Origin: Hylemonella gracilis
Lineage (GTDB): Bacteria; Pseudomonadota; Gammaproteobacteria; Burkholderiales; Burkholderiaceae_C
Length of the DNA stretch: 64,000 nt
Reading direction: 5' to 3'
Assembly: GCF_004328645.1 (NCBI RefSeq)
Contig: NZ_CP031395.1
Location: forward strand, 1,575,501 to 1,639,500
The notes under the pieces are model-generated. The model was given only the letters and a program-made list of their open reading frames with translations. It was not told where the DNA came from and ran no database searches. Positions 28,424 to 37,371 of the stretch are shown one piece after another (the first letter of the stretch is position 1; each line of letters begins with the position of its first letter). The translations under genes were made by a program, and so were the position numbers.

Positions 28424-28978
28424 TCAATCACGGGTTTCTAGCGGCCATCGATACCAGTATGTTTGTGACCCGACTATTGGAACTATCCACAGCGCGGCCC
28501 CTACACTAAACAGGCGATCTTCACCGATCAATGACCCGTCGTTCGCTCGCCTTAAGAATAGTGTGCGTTCTGAACGATATCCTCCTGTACCTCCCGCGCC
28601 TCTTTGCACGATCGGTCGCAAAACTAGAGCGCCATCAGCGCAAGAAAAATCATTCGAAGCTTCATGCATTGTCACCTCGAATCTTTTTGTACCGTCGACG
28701 TTGGTGACAATTGCCTTTAATGCGCCAAGAGACGATTCGAGAATGATTGGGCCCGATGTAGACGAACCCAGACGCATGCGGCTTGGCAAATTGTTGGAGT
28801 CGATCTCTGGAAGATTGGAATAGAGGCCAATTGGCATATAGCTTCCTGTTAAATCAGGACAGCCTCTCGAATTCTGAACAGTTGGCCATTTCGTGGGGTA
28901 GCTATCTGATAACCCGCTGAGAGGCGCACAACCTGTCAGAAACATACACGTCAATGTGTAAAGCCAGCTTCTAACCAT
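28424..28978 (-). CDS. Hypothetical lipoprotein
   Basis: From ATG 28978 the product has 184 residues with a lipoprotein signal (MVRSWLYTLTCMFLTGCAPL, lipobox LTGC). The mature part starts with a Cys-Pro-Asp-Leu-x-Gly-x-Tyr stretch (RGCPDLTGSYMP) found in several small uncharacterised envelope lipoproteins. No catalytic motif is visible. AT-rich for the window; probably acquired. Confidence 0.7.
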   Translation of the reverse strand: MVRSWLYTLTCMFLTGCAPLSGLSDSYPTKWPTVQNSRGCPDLTGSYMPIGLYSNLPEIDSNNLPSRMRLGSSTSGPIILESSLGALKAIVTNVDGTKRFEVTMHEASNDFSCADGALVLRPIVQRGAGGTGGYRSERTLFLRRANDGSLIGEDRLFSVGAALWIVPIVGSQTYWYRWPLETRD

Positions 28979-29188
28979 GACTGCTCCAACAGTTGATTCG
29001 TGGATGGGCGCCGTTTCGACCTCGCTTGCGACGGCGCTCACTCATCGCGGGCTCGACAATACGTTGCGTATAAGACGGGGCCTAGACATGAACGAAACGC
29101 TCACGAAGTCTGTCACTTAGATTTCCGATTCTGGCAGGACCAGCCCAGTCCCGAGTCGAGTACCGACGACTGGCTGGCCTTCAAGGTT

Positions 29189-29779
29189 CTATTCCGGGAT
29201 TGAGATCGACAGAGGCGCACTTAATAGAGCGCGCCATGTGTCGTAGTTTCGACCATTGAATTTTGCAAAAAACTCTTGGTTCTCGGAAACATATCCGTCT
29301 GAGGTGACTGCCTGAGTGTAATTCGGCGTCAAAGGTTCAAATTCAGGTCTCGCACGGTAAGACACCCACCTAACCTGATTTCGAGGAAGAATTCGGAGTA
29401 CGGCTATTCCATTAGCTTTGGCGTATGCAAGGCCACCAGCTTGAATTGCGCCACTGATAGCCAAGACTCCTTTGACGTTCTTCCCAGCGATCTGATCCAA
29501 CTTCGCCTTGAATTCCTCAACATCGTCAACAGGAATCGCAGTACGGTAGTCCTTGCATTCACAGACCCATAGCATGGACCAATCCTTGGCGTTCGGAAGT
29601 CGTACTTCAATGGAGATATCTACAACAATATCCGTACCGCGATCGCGTGAGTAGTAGCCTTTTCTCTGAAAGGTGGAACAGTGCCGGGCGAGGAGACCCA
29701 ACCGATCGGCCTCCAACTCGTCTCGGAGGAGATCAAAAACCTCATCTTCGAACCGCCTTCCACGCAAGCTGGTATTCAT
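29189..29779 (-). CDS. Mrr-like restriction endonuclease-fold protein
   Basis: The 196-residue protein has the PD-(D/E)xK nuclease core: an N-terminal helix with Glu (GRRFEDEVFDLL), Asp in RDRGTDIVVDIS, and the ECK of LWVCECKDYR. It is followed by a GVLAISGAIQAGGLAYAKAN helix typical of the Mrr_cat domain. No DNA-recognition domain is present, so it may be a stand-alone nuclease or a shortened one. It lies among defence-like genes. Confidence 0.75.
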   Translation of the reverse strand: MNTSLRGRRFEDEVFDLLRDELEADRLGLLARHCSTFQRKGYYSRDRGTDIVVDISIEVRLPNAKDWSMLWVCECKDYRTAIPVDDVEEFKAKLDQIAGKNVKGVLAISGAIQAGGLAYAKANGIAVLRILPRNQVRWVSYRARPEFEPLTPNYTQAVTSDGYVSENQEFFAKFNGRNYDTWRALLSAPLSISIPE

Positions 29780-29991
29780 TTCTATCTAACGAATGAAAGT
29801 GGCTTCCACCATCCCGAGCTGGCCGCGACTTGTGGCCAACGGCAACGGATTCCCAAAATGGGTGAATCGCCGCAATTCAATAGAAATCTCTGCGGCTCGA
29901 CTTGAATCAAATGACATCGTCGATTATTTGGTCGATTCAGGGTGATCAAAATATTCGGCACAAGTCGCGGTCAGTGCAGATAATCGGCGGT
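29780..29991. other. Spacer, no gene seen
   Basis: Gene-free stretch upstream of the endonuclease gene (which reads leftward) and downstream of the TPR gene. No hairpin with a T-run or repeat was found. Confidence 0.3.
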
Positions 29992-31965
29992 TTACTCCGA
30001 AACTCGCCTCAGCCAAGCGCTATAAGACGAATCAACATCATCCGGTTGAGCCTGAATATGTTCTTCAAGAGCGTCGGTGATGCCGAATATCTTCCACACC
30101 AGAGGCGACAGTCGTTTTGTAGGACTGTCCGAATTTTCAGCATCACGGAGCAACTGCAAGCTGCGCTCCTTGTATTCCGGAAGTGCGTCGGATTTGTAGT
30201 CGAGTGCTTTGCCCAGACCCGATAGGTACATCAGCTTGGGCACCTCGGACTTAGGCCAGTGCAGGGCCATGGTCAGGGGCCAGTCCAGTATTGCGCGCTC
30301 ACCCCACAGGCTAGATTTCGGAGCAATGTCGTTGGCGAGCAGCGTCAGCGTAAGCGCCTGTCCAAGCTCGGTCAGGTAGATCGGCAGGATCTCAGCGTCA
30401 GGGCGGGTGTAGAACGTGTCCAACGCCTGTGTGCGTTTGAAACCGATGCGGTCGAGCAAGAGGTTCTCCATTTCCAGCACAGTAGCACCAAGGGCCGCTT
30501 GAGTTGTCTCTCTGTTATCGGTGGATATCTTGGAGCGAGTAGCGCAATCCCAAAGAACCAGGGAAATCATCCAGGGCTCGTCGCTGCCTGGACCGGGGCT
30601 GCCAATTTCTCCGGTGACGAAATACTTCATCTCTGGTGGCAGGTTGTCGAAGATTTTGTTCTCGTCAATTGGGCCTGCTGATATGACAGGACCACCTCCC
30701 TCAACAACCATGACGTAGCAACTCGCCGCGTAATCACTCCAGTAATGAACCGCCTCAGTCAGATAGAGAGGAATCGCGCGAGTGAGTCGACCAATATCGT
30801 CTTCGCGCTGCGACTCAGCGCGAATCTCACCACTCACGTTCTTTGAAAACGCGAAGAAGCCAATTTTCGGAGCCGCTTCTGGTTTTTGAGCAAAGAGCCA
30901 GTCGGCGTTGCGCAGGCCGTATTGCCATATCGGCTGCGTAAGCCCGATTGAGCTGATTTTCAGATTGTCTGGATCAATGGATGCACGTTGCCCATCATCC
31001 CTACTCATCTTCTGAAAGGCTTCCGCAAACTGGTTCAATTGCTGCCGGATCGGCGCAAGACCGAGAGCGTACATGCGGGCGAGTAAGGCTTGTCCTTCGT
31101 CCGCTTTGCCGAGTTCCCGATAGGCTCGGAGCAGGTTTATCCCGGTGAACGTATCGTGCTTGTGCTCATCGTAGAGTGGAGCAATCAGCTCGAGAATAAG
31201 CGGTATCTGGCCATTGTTGCCCAAGTCGCCCGACATCATCGTCAGAGTGTTGCCATCGTATAAGCCGCTTGCCAAGACCTCTTGGTAAAGGGATCGAGCC
31301 GATTCGATTTCTTTGCGCTCTAGATGATGGCGGGCCAGCCAAAGCTTCGCGCGCCAACTGCCGGGCAAGGCCGCCGCAGTATGTAGAGCCTGTAGATAAC
31401 CAGCTTCGCCACCGCGCTCCTTTTGGACGGCGGACCACCAGAGCAGTCCGTTCTCCTGATTCGGATCCACTTGTATCGAGCGCCAAAGAGTTTCATCGGA
31501 GTTGCTCTGATCTCCGCGCTCCGTAAATACCTTGGCGAGATTGGTGAGTAGAGAGCCGGTTTCTCCTTTTTTGGAGATTCCTTCGCGCAATGTTTTTTCT
31601 GCCTCATCCAGCCGTCCGTTTTTCATCAGCACGATGCTCCGAATCGTGTGACTGCGCTCGGGGTCACCATCGATCTCGAGCAGTCGTTTCGTAGCTGGCA
31701 GTAGGTCTTTCTCGAATCCGTCGTTGAGACCCGAGATCACCAATTTATACAGCTCGCCTGCGTCATTCCACTTTGGCTCCAGGCTGGGCAGAAAGACTTT
31801 ATCGCGCCAGTCATTTCGAGTGATCTTGACTTCCCGACCATAGGCGTCATACGCCGTAATCAGATCTTCTTCTGCCGCTGTAGTTGAGGCGACAGGTGCA
31901 ATTTTTTGTGAAGATTTGGAAGAAGATTTTTTCCCGCTCAGGGTGGACAAAAGGCGTTTGAGCAT
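29992..31965 (-). CDS. Large TPR-repeat protein of unknown function
   Basis: From ATG 31965 the protein has 657 residues. After a basic N-terminus, residues about 70-330 form tetratricopeptide-like helical repeats (for example GRLDEAEKTLREGISKKG, then LLTNLAKVFTERGDQSN). The C-terminal half is a novel mixed region with VVEGGGPVISAGP and several Trp/Pro-rich stretches. It has no signal peptide or membrane helix. It overlaps or abuts the 99-residue gene upstream, so the two are probably one operon. TPR proteins mediate protein contacts; the role here is not known. Confidence 0.8.
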   Translation of the reverse strand: MLKRLLSTLSGKKSSSKSSQKIAPVASTTAAEEDLITAYDAYGREVKITRNDWRDKVFLPSLEPKWNDAGELYKLVISGLNDGFEKDLLPATKRLLEIDGDPERSHTIRSIVLMKNGRLDEAEKTLREGISKKGETGSLLTNLAKVFTERGDQSNSDETLWRSIQVDPNQENGLLWWSAVQKERGGEAGYLQALHTAAALPGSWRAKLWLARHHLERKEIESARSLYQEVLASGLYDGNTLTMMSGDLGNNGQIPLILELIAPLYDEHKHDTFTGINLLRAYRELGKADEGQALLARMYALGLAPIRQQLNQFAEAFQKMSRDDGQRASIDPDNLKISSIGLTQPIWQYGLRNADWLFAQKPEAAPKIGFFAFSKNVSGEIRAESQREDDIGRLTRAIPLYLTEAVHYWSDYAASCYVMVVEGGGPVISAGPIDENKIFDNLPPEMKYFVTGEIGSPGPGSDEPWMISLVLWDCATRSKISTDNRETTQAALGATVLEMENLLLDRIGFKRTQALDTFYTRPDAEILPIYLTELGQALTLTLLANDIAPKSSLWGERAILDWPLTMALHWPKSEVPKLMYLSGLGKALDYKSDALPEYKERSLQLLRDAENSDSPTKRLSPLVWKIFGITDALEEHIQAQPDDVDSSYSAWLRRVSE

Positions 31966-31991
31966 GGGTTTCCAGGGTTTCAGATGCAAGA

Positions 31992-32291
31992 TCAAGCGTA
32001 GCGCTTCCTAATAACGTCGCGCCAATGCAGAAGAACTTCAGCCACCTCGGCGTCGTGCTTTGGATTTTGTTGAGACAAACCCATGTACTGGATCACCGAT
32101 CCGAGATAGTGGGAGATCTCACCTGCAGTGGAAGAGTTTGTGAGCAAGGCGTAGACCTGGGGTAGGTAGCTGTGGTACTCGTTCCGAGCCTCGGGCGAGC
32201 GGGACACCCCAATGGGGTCCCAGATGTAGAACAGGACCTCATCCACAGCGCGGTACAGCTCAATCTCCCAAGGCTCTGATTTCTTTCCCAT
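31992..32291 (-). CDS. Small conserved protein, DUF1871-like
   Basis: The 99-residue protein is acidic and helical, with an IWDPIGV motif and an EYHSYLPQVYALL stretch, then a YLGSVIQYMGL segment. This layout resembles the DUF1871-like family, small proteins often encoded near toxin-immunity or defence genes. The match is by pattern only. It is immediately upstream of the TPR gene and likely its operon partner. Confidence 0.6.
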   Translation of the reverse strand: MGKKSEPWEIELYRAVDEVLFYIWDPIGVSRSPEARNEYHSYLPQVYALLTNSSTAGEISHYLGSVIQYMGLSQQNPKHDAEVAEVLLHWRDVIRKRYA

Positions 32292-32503
32292 TCACTGCAC
32301 CTGACGTTCTGAAGGAACTATGTTCGGATGCCTGCCGATAGCCTGCTGCACGAGCGATCGGTAGGATTTCTCAGTCTTCGCGCCGAACTGAAATCCCTGG
32401 GGCAAGACCGCGTATTTGCCTCGATAGAATCAAAGACGACGCAATTCGGCTCCATGTCGTATGGCGTGCATCATTCCATCCACAACAACAGAGTTCAGGA
32501 AAC

Positions 32504-32893
32504 ATGGTAACTGCAAAGAAAAAGTCTTCCCCCTCCACTGCGAAGAAAACTGCAAAGGCTCCCGTCGCAGCCGCGGTGCGTCCCATCAAGGACACCTTCA
32601 CCAAGGGCGCGCTGGCCAGCCATTTGGCTGAGCAGTCGGGTGTGGAACCCAAGTCCGTGAAGGCTGTGCTGGCCGCCTTGGAAGCGACCGTGCTGGGTGC
32701 AATCAACAAGAAGGGCGCGGGTGAGTTCACGCTGCCCGGACTGCTCAAGATCGGCGTTCAGAAGGTGCCCGCCAAGCCCAAGCGCAAAGGCATCAACCCG
32801 TTCACGAAGGAAGAACAGGTGTTCGCCGCCAAGCCTGCCACCGTGCGCATCAAGGCACGTGCCCTGAAGAAGCTCAAGGACGCAGCGCTCTGA
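32504..32893 (+). CDS. HU-family DNA-binding protein with basic N-terminal tail
   Basis: The 129-residue protein has a Lys/Ala/Pro-rich tail (about 1-28), then the HU/IHF dimer fold: FTKGALASHLAEQSG, a LPGLLKIGVQKVPAKPKRKG arm and an ending like INPFTKEEQVFAAKPATVRI. Tailed HU proteins are common in Burkholderiales. A hairpin follows its stop. A diverged copy of its downstream region lies at about 25130-25212. Confidence 0.88.
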   Translation: MVTAKKKSSPSTAKKTAKAPVAAAVRPIKDTFTKGALASHLAEQSGVEPKSVKAVLAALEATVLGAINKKGAGEFTLPGLLKIGVQKVPAKPKRKGINPFTKEEQVFAAKPATVRIKARALKKLKDAAL

Positions 32894-32907
32894 TCAGCGC
32901 TTCACTC

Positions 32908-32935
32908 AAGCCGAGCGCTTTGTGCGGCTCGGCTT
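32908..32935 (+). terminator. Terminator-like hairpin after the HU gene
   Basis: AAGCCGAGC (32908-32916) and GCTCGGCTT (32927-32935) form a perfect 9-bp stem with a 10-bp loop, 15 bp after the HU stop. Only a short TT follows, so termination may be weak or factor-dependent. Confidence 0.6.
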
Positions 32936-32972
32936 GATGCAGCCGTAGAGTGCTTCATGCACACTGGCATAG

Positions 32973-33347
32973 ATGACACCTTCAGCATGCAAATCGTTGG
33001 GTACCTTTGCATATCCATTTCGCTGGTACCTCATTGCAGCCTCAGTTGCGCTCATCGCCATTTTTCATGGGACGGGACTCTTGGTTCTAGCAGGATGGCT
33101 TGATATCCGCGCAATGCGGTATTGCCTGCGCTTCGCCTGCCCGTTGCTGTCTGTTTTCTGGGCTGTGCTCTGTTGCGTGAATTGGTTCCCTCCCGATATG
33201 CCACTGAACACTCCTTTCAAGCGGTTCATGGCTCACTTCTCTGTGCGTAACGCATCTGACTTTAGACAATGGCAAGCGTCTTTCATGGTCGGGGTGATCG
33301 GGTTCATTTTTCCGATTGCTTTCGTCTATGTATCCATGTTCATCTGA
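32973..33347 (+). CDS. Hypothetical small membrane protein
   Basis: The 124-residue frame has about three hydrophobic segments (YLIAASVALIAIFHGTGLLV, a Cys-rich LLSVFWAVLCCV, and VGVIGFIFPIAFVYV). It starts within the segment shared with 25200, so it may be real but lacks a clear family. No strong ribosome site is evident. It ends 19 bp before the IS21 left end at 33366. Confidence 0.35.
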   Translation: MTPSACKSLGTFAYPFRWYLIAASVALIAIFHGTGLLVLAGWLDIRAMRYCLRFACPLLSVFWAVLCCVNWFPPDMPLNTPFKRFMAHFSVRNASDFRQWQASFMVGVIGFIFPIAFVYVSMFI

Positions 33348-33365
33348 AGGTTGCAGGCTTGCAGT

Positions 33366-33720
33366 GTTGAATTCCGCCGAAATCTGACCCACTTGGATCA
33401 GTAATTTCCATCCAAAGTTGACCCACGTAGGCCCTACCCTCCGAGCTTTAAACGCGGAGGGAAATTTGGAGTGATAGACGTGGCGACATTGAATGTCATC
33501 AGGCGTTGGGCACTGCGAGAACAGATGTCCATCCGCGAGATCTCCAGGCGCACAGGCCTGGCTCGCAACACAGTGAAGAAGTACCTCCGTTCGGAGGAGA
33601 CCGAACCCACCTACACAAGGCGGGCTAGCCCAAGCAAGCTAGATCCCTATGCCGAGAAGCTGGCCAACTGGCTAGGAATCGAGGCAACAAAATCGCGGAA
33701 ACAGCGGCGCAATCTGAAGC
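33366..33720 (+). mobile_element. IS21-family element, left end and truncated istA
   Basis: TGTTGAATTCCGCCGAAATC at 33366 begins an IS21-type end with two related words, GAAATCTGACCCAC and CAAAGTTGACCCAC. A 5'-truncated transposase follows from GTG/ATG near 33471: ATLNVIRRWALREQMSIREI, RTGLARNTVKKYLRSEETEP, then KLANWLGIEATKSRKQRRN. Homology stops about 33720, where the next gene's sequence begins, so the element is broken there. istB and the right end are absent. Confidence 0.85.
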
Positions 33721-34375
33721 AGATCTACACACCGAGGTCATGGATGTCAACCCGGAGATGCTGGAGCAGAGCGAAGACGAGCTCGTCGGTGTACTCGTTA
33801 CCAATAGTGTTCCGGGAAACCGACTTGAAAGCCGACCAAGTGTCCTTGTGCTTGCGGTCAAAGATCTTAGATTCCAGCTTCTGCAGGAAGTCCGCGAGGT
33901 CAACTGAGGCTCGGGATAACTCGCAGAGCCGCTTGGCCGCTTGATTGGCCGCGGTGGCGGGCGCAATGGTGGCAATCACCAGCACGTCACGAGAGCGAAC
34001 GAAGGGGCTTCCTTCAACCTTCAGGAAGTCTCTCCAGACCCCTTGTAGGCTGTCGATGAAGTCCGTGTCGCCCGCTGTGGCGTTCAGTCCTCGCTTGCAC
34101 TGAATGAACTGCTGCCAAGTGACGCTGCCGCGGCTGATCTGGCTGTAGACGTCGTCGGTGTGGGCTCCGGTGTAGCGAGCCTCAAAGCGAAGGGTTTCGA
34201 CGCGGCAGCCATGTAGGCAGAACGCCGTAGGCAGACCTGTAAGCATGTTCGCCAGGTACAGAGCGCCCACGCGGGCCTGGAAGACTCCGCCTCCGCCGCC
34301 AGTAGCGACAGTGCTCGTCACCTGGGTACCCTTGAGGGGGTCTCGTTCGGACTCGTGTTTCTTGCTCATAAGCAA
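33721..34375 (-). pseudogene. Avs/Cap4-like defence nuclease, N-terminal fragment
   Basis: The open frame (216 residues) matches the start of STAND-type defence proteins with a Cap4-like dsDNA nuclease: TGGGGGVFQARVGALYLANM, then DDVYSQISRGS and QQFIQCKRGL, where QxK is the nuclease motif, followed by FIDSLQGVWRDF. The reading frame runs into the IS21 fragment and stops (HDLGV), so the ATPase and repeat domains are gone. It reads leftward into the element. It is probably a dead remnant, though an isolated nuclease domain could still be made. Confidence 0.7.
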
Positions 34376-34650
34376 AGACTTTCACCACTGTGTGGCGCCT
34401 CCTTACCGCAAGCATAAAGGCTGTTATGGCTCGAACCATCATGTCAAGACCCGGCCGCGCCTTGGCCGGCTCGGTCGGCTAAGCCCTCACCAACGCCAAC
34501 CACCATCGGCCTGAATCACACAGAGCGGCTCAAATGTTAGGCTGCTTGCACTTCGGTGACAGCGAACGCCTGCTCTTGATAGATGCTGGTTGACCGCTTA
34601 GGGTCGGGAATAGCACTTGGATGATCACGACTGCGAGGGGACGCAATCAG
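34376..34650. other. Spacer, no gene seen
   Basis: Region upstream of the truncated nuclease gene, with mixed composition and no gene, up to the short inverted-repeat element. Confidence 0.3.
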
Positions 34651-34794
34651 CTGAGGCTGTGTGAAAACTCGCTCAACACTCCAGACGGTGAAGCAAAGGT
34701 CTCTCAGATTGGCCCAGAAGCGGTTTTCTTGGAATGTCCAAAGGGTTCAGGACTCTCGTTCTCATGGTTCTAGCGAGTTTTCACGCAGCCTCAG
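34651..34794. mobile_element. 144-bp MITE-like element
   Basis: The 23-bp ends, CTGAGGCTGTGTGAAAACTC plus GCT (34651-34673) and its inverse (34772-34794), match at all but one base. The inside carries no gene. The ends resemble those of IS1182/IS5-type elements, so it is best read as a non-autonomous derivative. Confidence 0.75.
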
Positions 34795-34824
34795 CCTGAA
34801 GCCGAAATCGAATACGATATTCAG

Positions 34825-35556
34825 ATGAATCCCGTCGCATTGCCAGACCACGGGTCTTCCGAGAACCATGGGATTGTCATCATCGAGGGCATCATGGGCT
34901 CCGGAAAATCGACAACCATGAGGTTCGTCGCGAAGGCGCTGGAAGATGCAGGCCTGCCGGCACTTGCTGTTCACGAGCGTTCCGACCCGCACCCTGTTCG
35001 GGCGACTGATGAGCTCCAACACTGGTTCGAACCCTGGCGCGAATCCACAGCTGAACAGCTGGCGCGTCGAGCAGTTTCAAGGTGGCGCTCGTTTGCTGAA
35101 GAGGTCCGACTTAACGCGTCCGTGCCCGTGCTGGACGGCCAGCTCTTCCACGGCGACCTTACCAATCTCTTCCTGATGGAGGCGAGCTTCGATGACCTTG
35201 CGGCGTACTGCGATCGCTTGGTCCATGTCATCGAGCCATTGAACCCGCTCGTCGTCTATCTGCGGCAGCAGAATGTTGAACGCGCCGTGCGCCTTGTTTG
35301 TGCTGAGCGAGGGGAGGCGTGGGTGAAATATCAGGTCGACTGGAAGCTGAAAGGACCGTACGCGGTCCGCCGGAGCTTGGCTGGTCTCGAAGGCCTTATC
35401 GCGCTGTACCAGGACTACCGACTCATGACGGACGCGCTCTTCGACAGACTGAGGCTGGACAAGATGGTCATCGAGAACTCTGAGCGAGACTGGGCGCGGT
35501 ACAACCAGCAGGTCCTCGAAAGACTCGGTCTGGACGGCGTACCAAGCGCCAATTGA
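34825..35556 (+). CDS. P-loop kinase, nucleotide/nucleoside kinase-like
   Basis: The 243-residue protein begins with a Walker A motif EGIMGSGKSTTMRFVAKALE (about 21-40) and a VHERSDPHP segment that could be the acceptor site. The rest is helical with FDDLAAYCDRLVHVIEPLNP and RLVCAERGEAW. It fits the thymidylate kinase-like or small-molecule kinase group within P-loop kinases; no specific substrate is recognised. It is followed by the BAAT-like hydrolase. Confidence 0.8.
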   Translation: MNPVALPDHGSSENHGIVIIEGIMGSGKSTTMRFVAKALEDAGLPALAVHERSDPHPVRATDELQHWFEPWRESTAEQLARRAVSRWRSFAEEVRLNASVPVLDGQLFHGDLTNLFLMEASFDDLAAYCDRLVHVIEPLNPLVVYLRQQNVERAVRLVCAERGEAWVKYQVDWKLKGPYAVRRSLAGLEGLIALYQDYRLMTDALFDRLRLDKMVIENSERDWARYNQQVLERLGLDGVPSAN

Positions 35557-35632
35557 GGTCCGTGTTCGCAGGCGGAATCCAGCAAAAATCAGGGCCAGTA
35601 TTGTCCATACCGGTCCTCCCAAACCCTACTTC

Positions 35633-36904
35633 ATGAAGTTCGACACGCTGCCTCATCAGTGTCTTGTGGACGAGATGCTCCAGATCCGGGTGCAGGGGCT
35701 TCGTGCCGGCGAACGGTTGAACCTGAAGCTGTGGAGCTGCTTCAATGATGCTGTGTGGCGGTCCGAGGCAGTTTTCCTCGCTGACTCCCGCGGCGTCGTG
35801 GACCTGAGTACTCAAGCACCTGTTTCTGGCTCATACACGGGCGTCGACTCCATGGGACTCTTCTGGTCCCGCGCCCCGGTGTCTTCTGAGATCGCAAAAG
35901 GCTACGACGGCAAAAGTACGGACCCGCTCACGGCAACGCTTACCGCAGAAAGGGACGATGGTGCGCCGCCAATCTCCCACGCTGTCAGGCGTGTCTACAT
36001 GAACGAGGGGGTTGTGTCGCGGAAGGTCAGGGAACGGGGCCTAGTCGGCAAGATGTTTGAGCCCAATCGACCCGGCCCCCACAGCACAGTCCTTGTGGTC
36101 GGTGGTTCCAGCGGGGGATTGGCCTGGTCCCAGGAGGTAGCGGCACTGCTGGCATCACGAGGCTACGCTGCGCTTGCCCTCGCATACTTCGGCGCCGAAG
36201 GCCTGCCGCCTACGCTTGACCGCATTCCGCTCGAATACTTCGGCACAGCCCTGGAATGGCTGGGAGCGCAGCCTAACATCGCTGCCGACCAGGTTGCGGT
36301 GGTCGGCGCATCGCGAGGTGGAGAGCTGGCCTTGCTTCTCGGTGCGACATTCTCTGAAATACGGGCCGTGGTCGCGTATGTGCCCAGCGGCATCCTCTGG
36401 CCTGCGTACCCTGCAAGCGGAAATGGAGCTTGGACTTCAGGTGGGAAGGAACTCCCTTACGCCAAGACGCTGACCTACGAGCAGTGGGACGAGGCACTTG
36501 CAACAGGCAACGCACGAGAAGGTAGCTTCGATTGGTACCTCATCCCGTTGAAGGATGCCGCGTATGCGAACAAGACATCAATCCGTGTGGAGAACATCAA
36601 CGGACCTGTGCTGATGATTAGTGGCATCGAAGACAGGGTATGGCCGTCCACCGGACTGACAGAGTTCGCTGTAGAGCGCTTCAAACGACTTGGATTTCGT
36701 CATCCGGTCAAGCATCTAGCCTATGCAGATGCGGGACACAGCATCGCTTGGCCAAACGCTCCAACGACGATGCTCAAGTCGAAGCATCCGGTATCGGGCG
36801 AAGAAATGGATATGGGTGGAACGCCAGAGGGGACTGCACGTGCGAGACAGGAATCATGGCCTCGTATGCTTGAGTTCCTGAGTGGTGCACTTGGCAGTGG
36901 GTAG
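35633..36904 (+). CDS. Acyl-CoA thioester hydrolase / BAAT family protein
   Basis: The 423-residue protein has a beta-sandwich N-terminal domain (about 10-120; LKLWSCFNDAVWRSEAVFLA) and an alpha/beta hydrolase C-terminal domain with nucleophile elbow VVGASRGGELALLLGA and a late His in YADAGHSIAW. This is the layout of acyl-CoA thioesterases and bile acid-CoA:amino acid N-acyltransferases. The nucleophile is Ser, as in thioesterases, instead of the Cys of BAAT. Substrate unknown. Confidence 0.9.
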   Translation: MKFDTLPHQCLVDEMLQIRVQGLRAGERLNLKLWSCFNDAVWRSEAVFLADSRGVVDLSTQAPVSGSYTGVDSMGLFWSRAPVSSEIAKGYDGKSTDPLTATLTAERDDGAPPISHAVRRVYMNEGVVSRKVRERGLVGKMFEPNRPGPHSTVLVVGGSSGGLAWSQEVAALLASRGYAALALAYFGAEGLPPTLDRIPLEYFGTALEWLGAQPNIAADQVAVVGASRGGELALLLGATFSEIRAVVAYVPSGILWPAYPASGNGAWTSGGKELPYAKTLTYEQWDEALATGNAREGSFDWYLIPLKDAAYANKTSIRVENINGPVLMISGIEDRVWPSTGLTEFAVERFKRLGFRHPVKHLAYADAGHSIAWPNAPTTMLKSKHPVSGEEMDMGGTPEGTARARQESWPRMLEFLSGALGSG

Positions 36905-37371
36905 CCTTTTCAGGTCTATTGCATCGCGAAACCTACGCATATCAATGACCGCTTCAGAGTAAGCCTAGCAACTGACTAGGGCCGGAAGCCGCACTCCGGC
37001 CCTCTCGCGGCGAGAGACAGTAATCAGCCTGACGCGAACGTCACGTGTTGGACGGCGGCTGTGCAGCGGTTGCCGCCGGTCGCTCACGAGCAGTCACTTT
37101 CCGGTGTAGTTCACACAGCGGTCATCCGCGTGCCCACGCCCTTGGTCGATACGACGGCTGGGATCAGGTGAAGCTCCGACACTAGCGGCGCGCTGAATCT
37201 AAGTCGCGACTTGAAGGTCCGCTGTCGGCGAGTGCGAATAGGTGTTGCCGACCAGTTGCAGTCTGTCGTTGCCAAAGAAAGCAATCACTCAATGTTCGAA
37301 GTACCCGGCCACCGGAGCGGCGAAGGGAACCTGCAAGCGCAGCTTGCAGGCGGTTCGCGCTGACTGAGTGA
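36905..37371. other. Gene-free stretch with a hairpin
   Basis: A 9-bp stem AGGGCCGGA/TCCGGCCCT (36978-37003) lies about 75 bp after the BAAT-like stop. No coding sequence is supported in the rest. The word GGCGGCTGTGCAGCGG near 37057 also occurs at 26143. Confidence 0.4.

Noticed and set aside
29992..32291. Calling the TPR/99-residue pair a known defence system
   Set aside because: No nuclease, TIR, kinase or other effector motif is visible, so only a hypothesis is offered.
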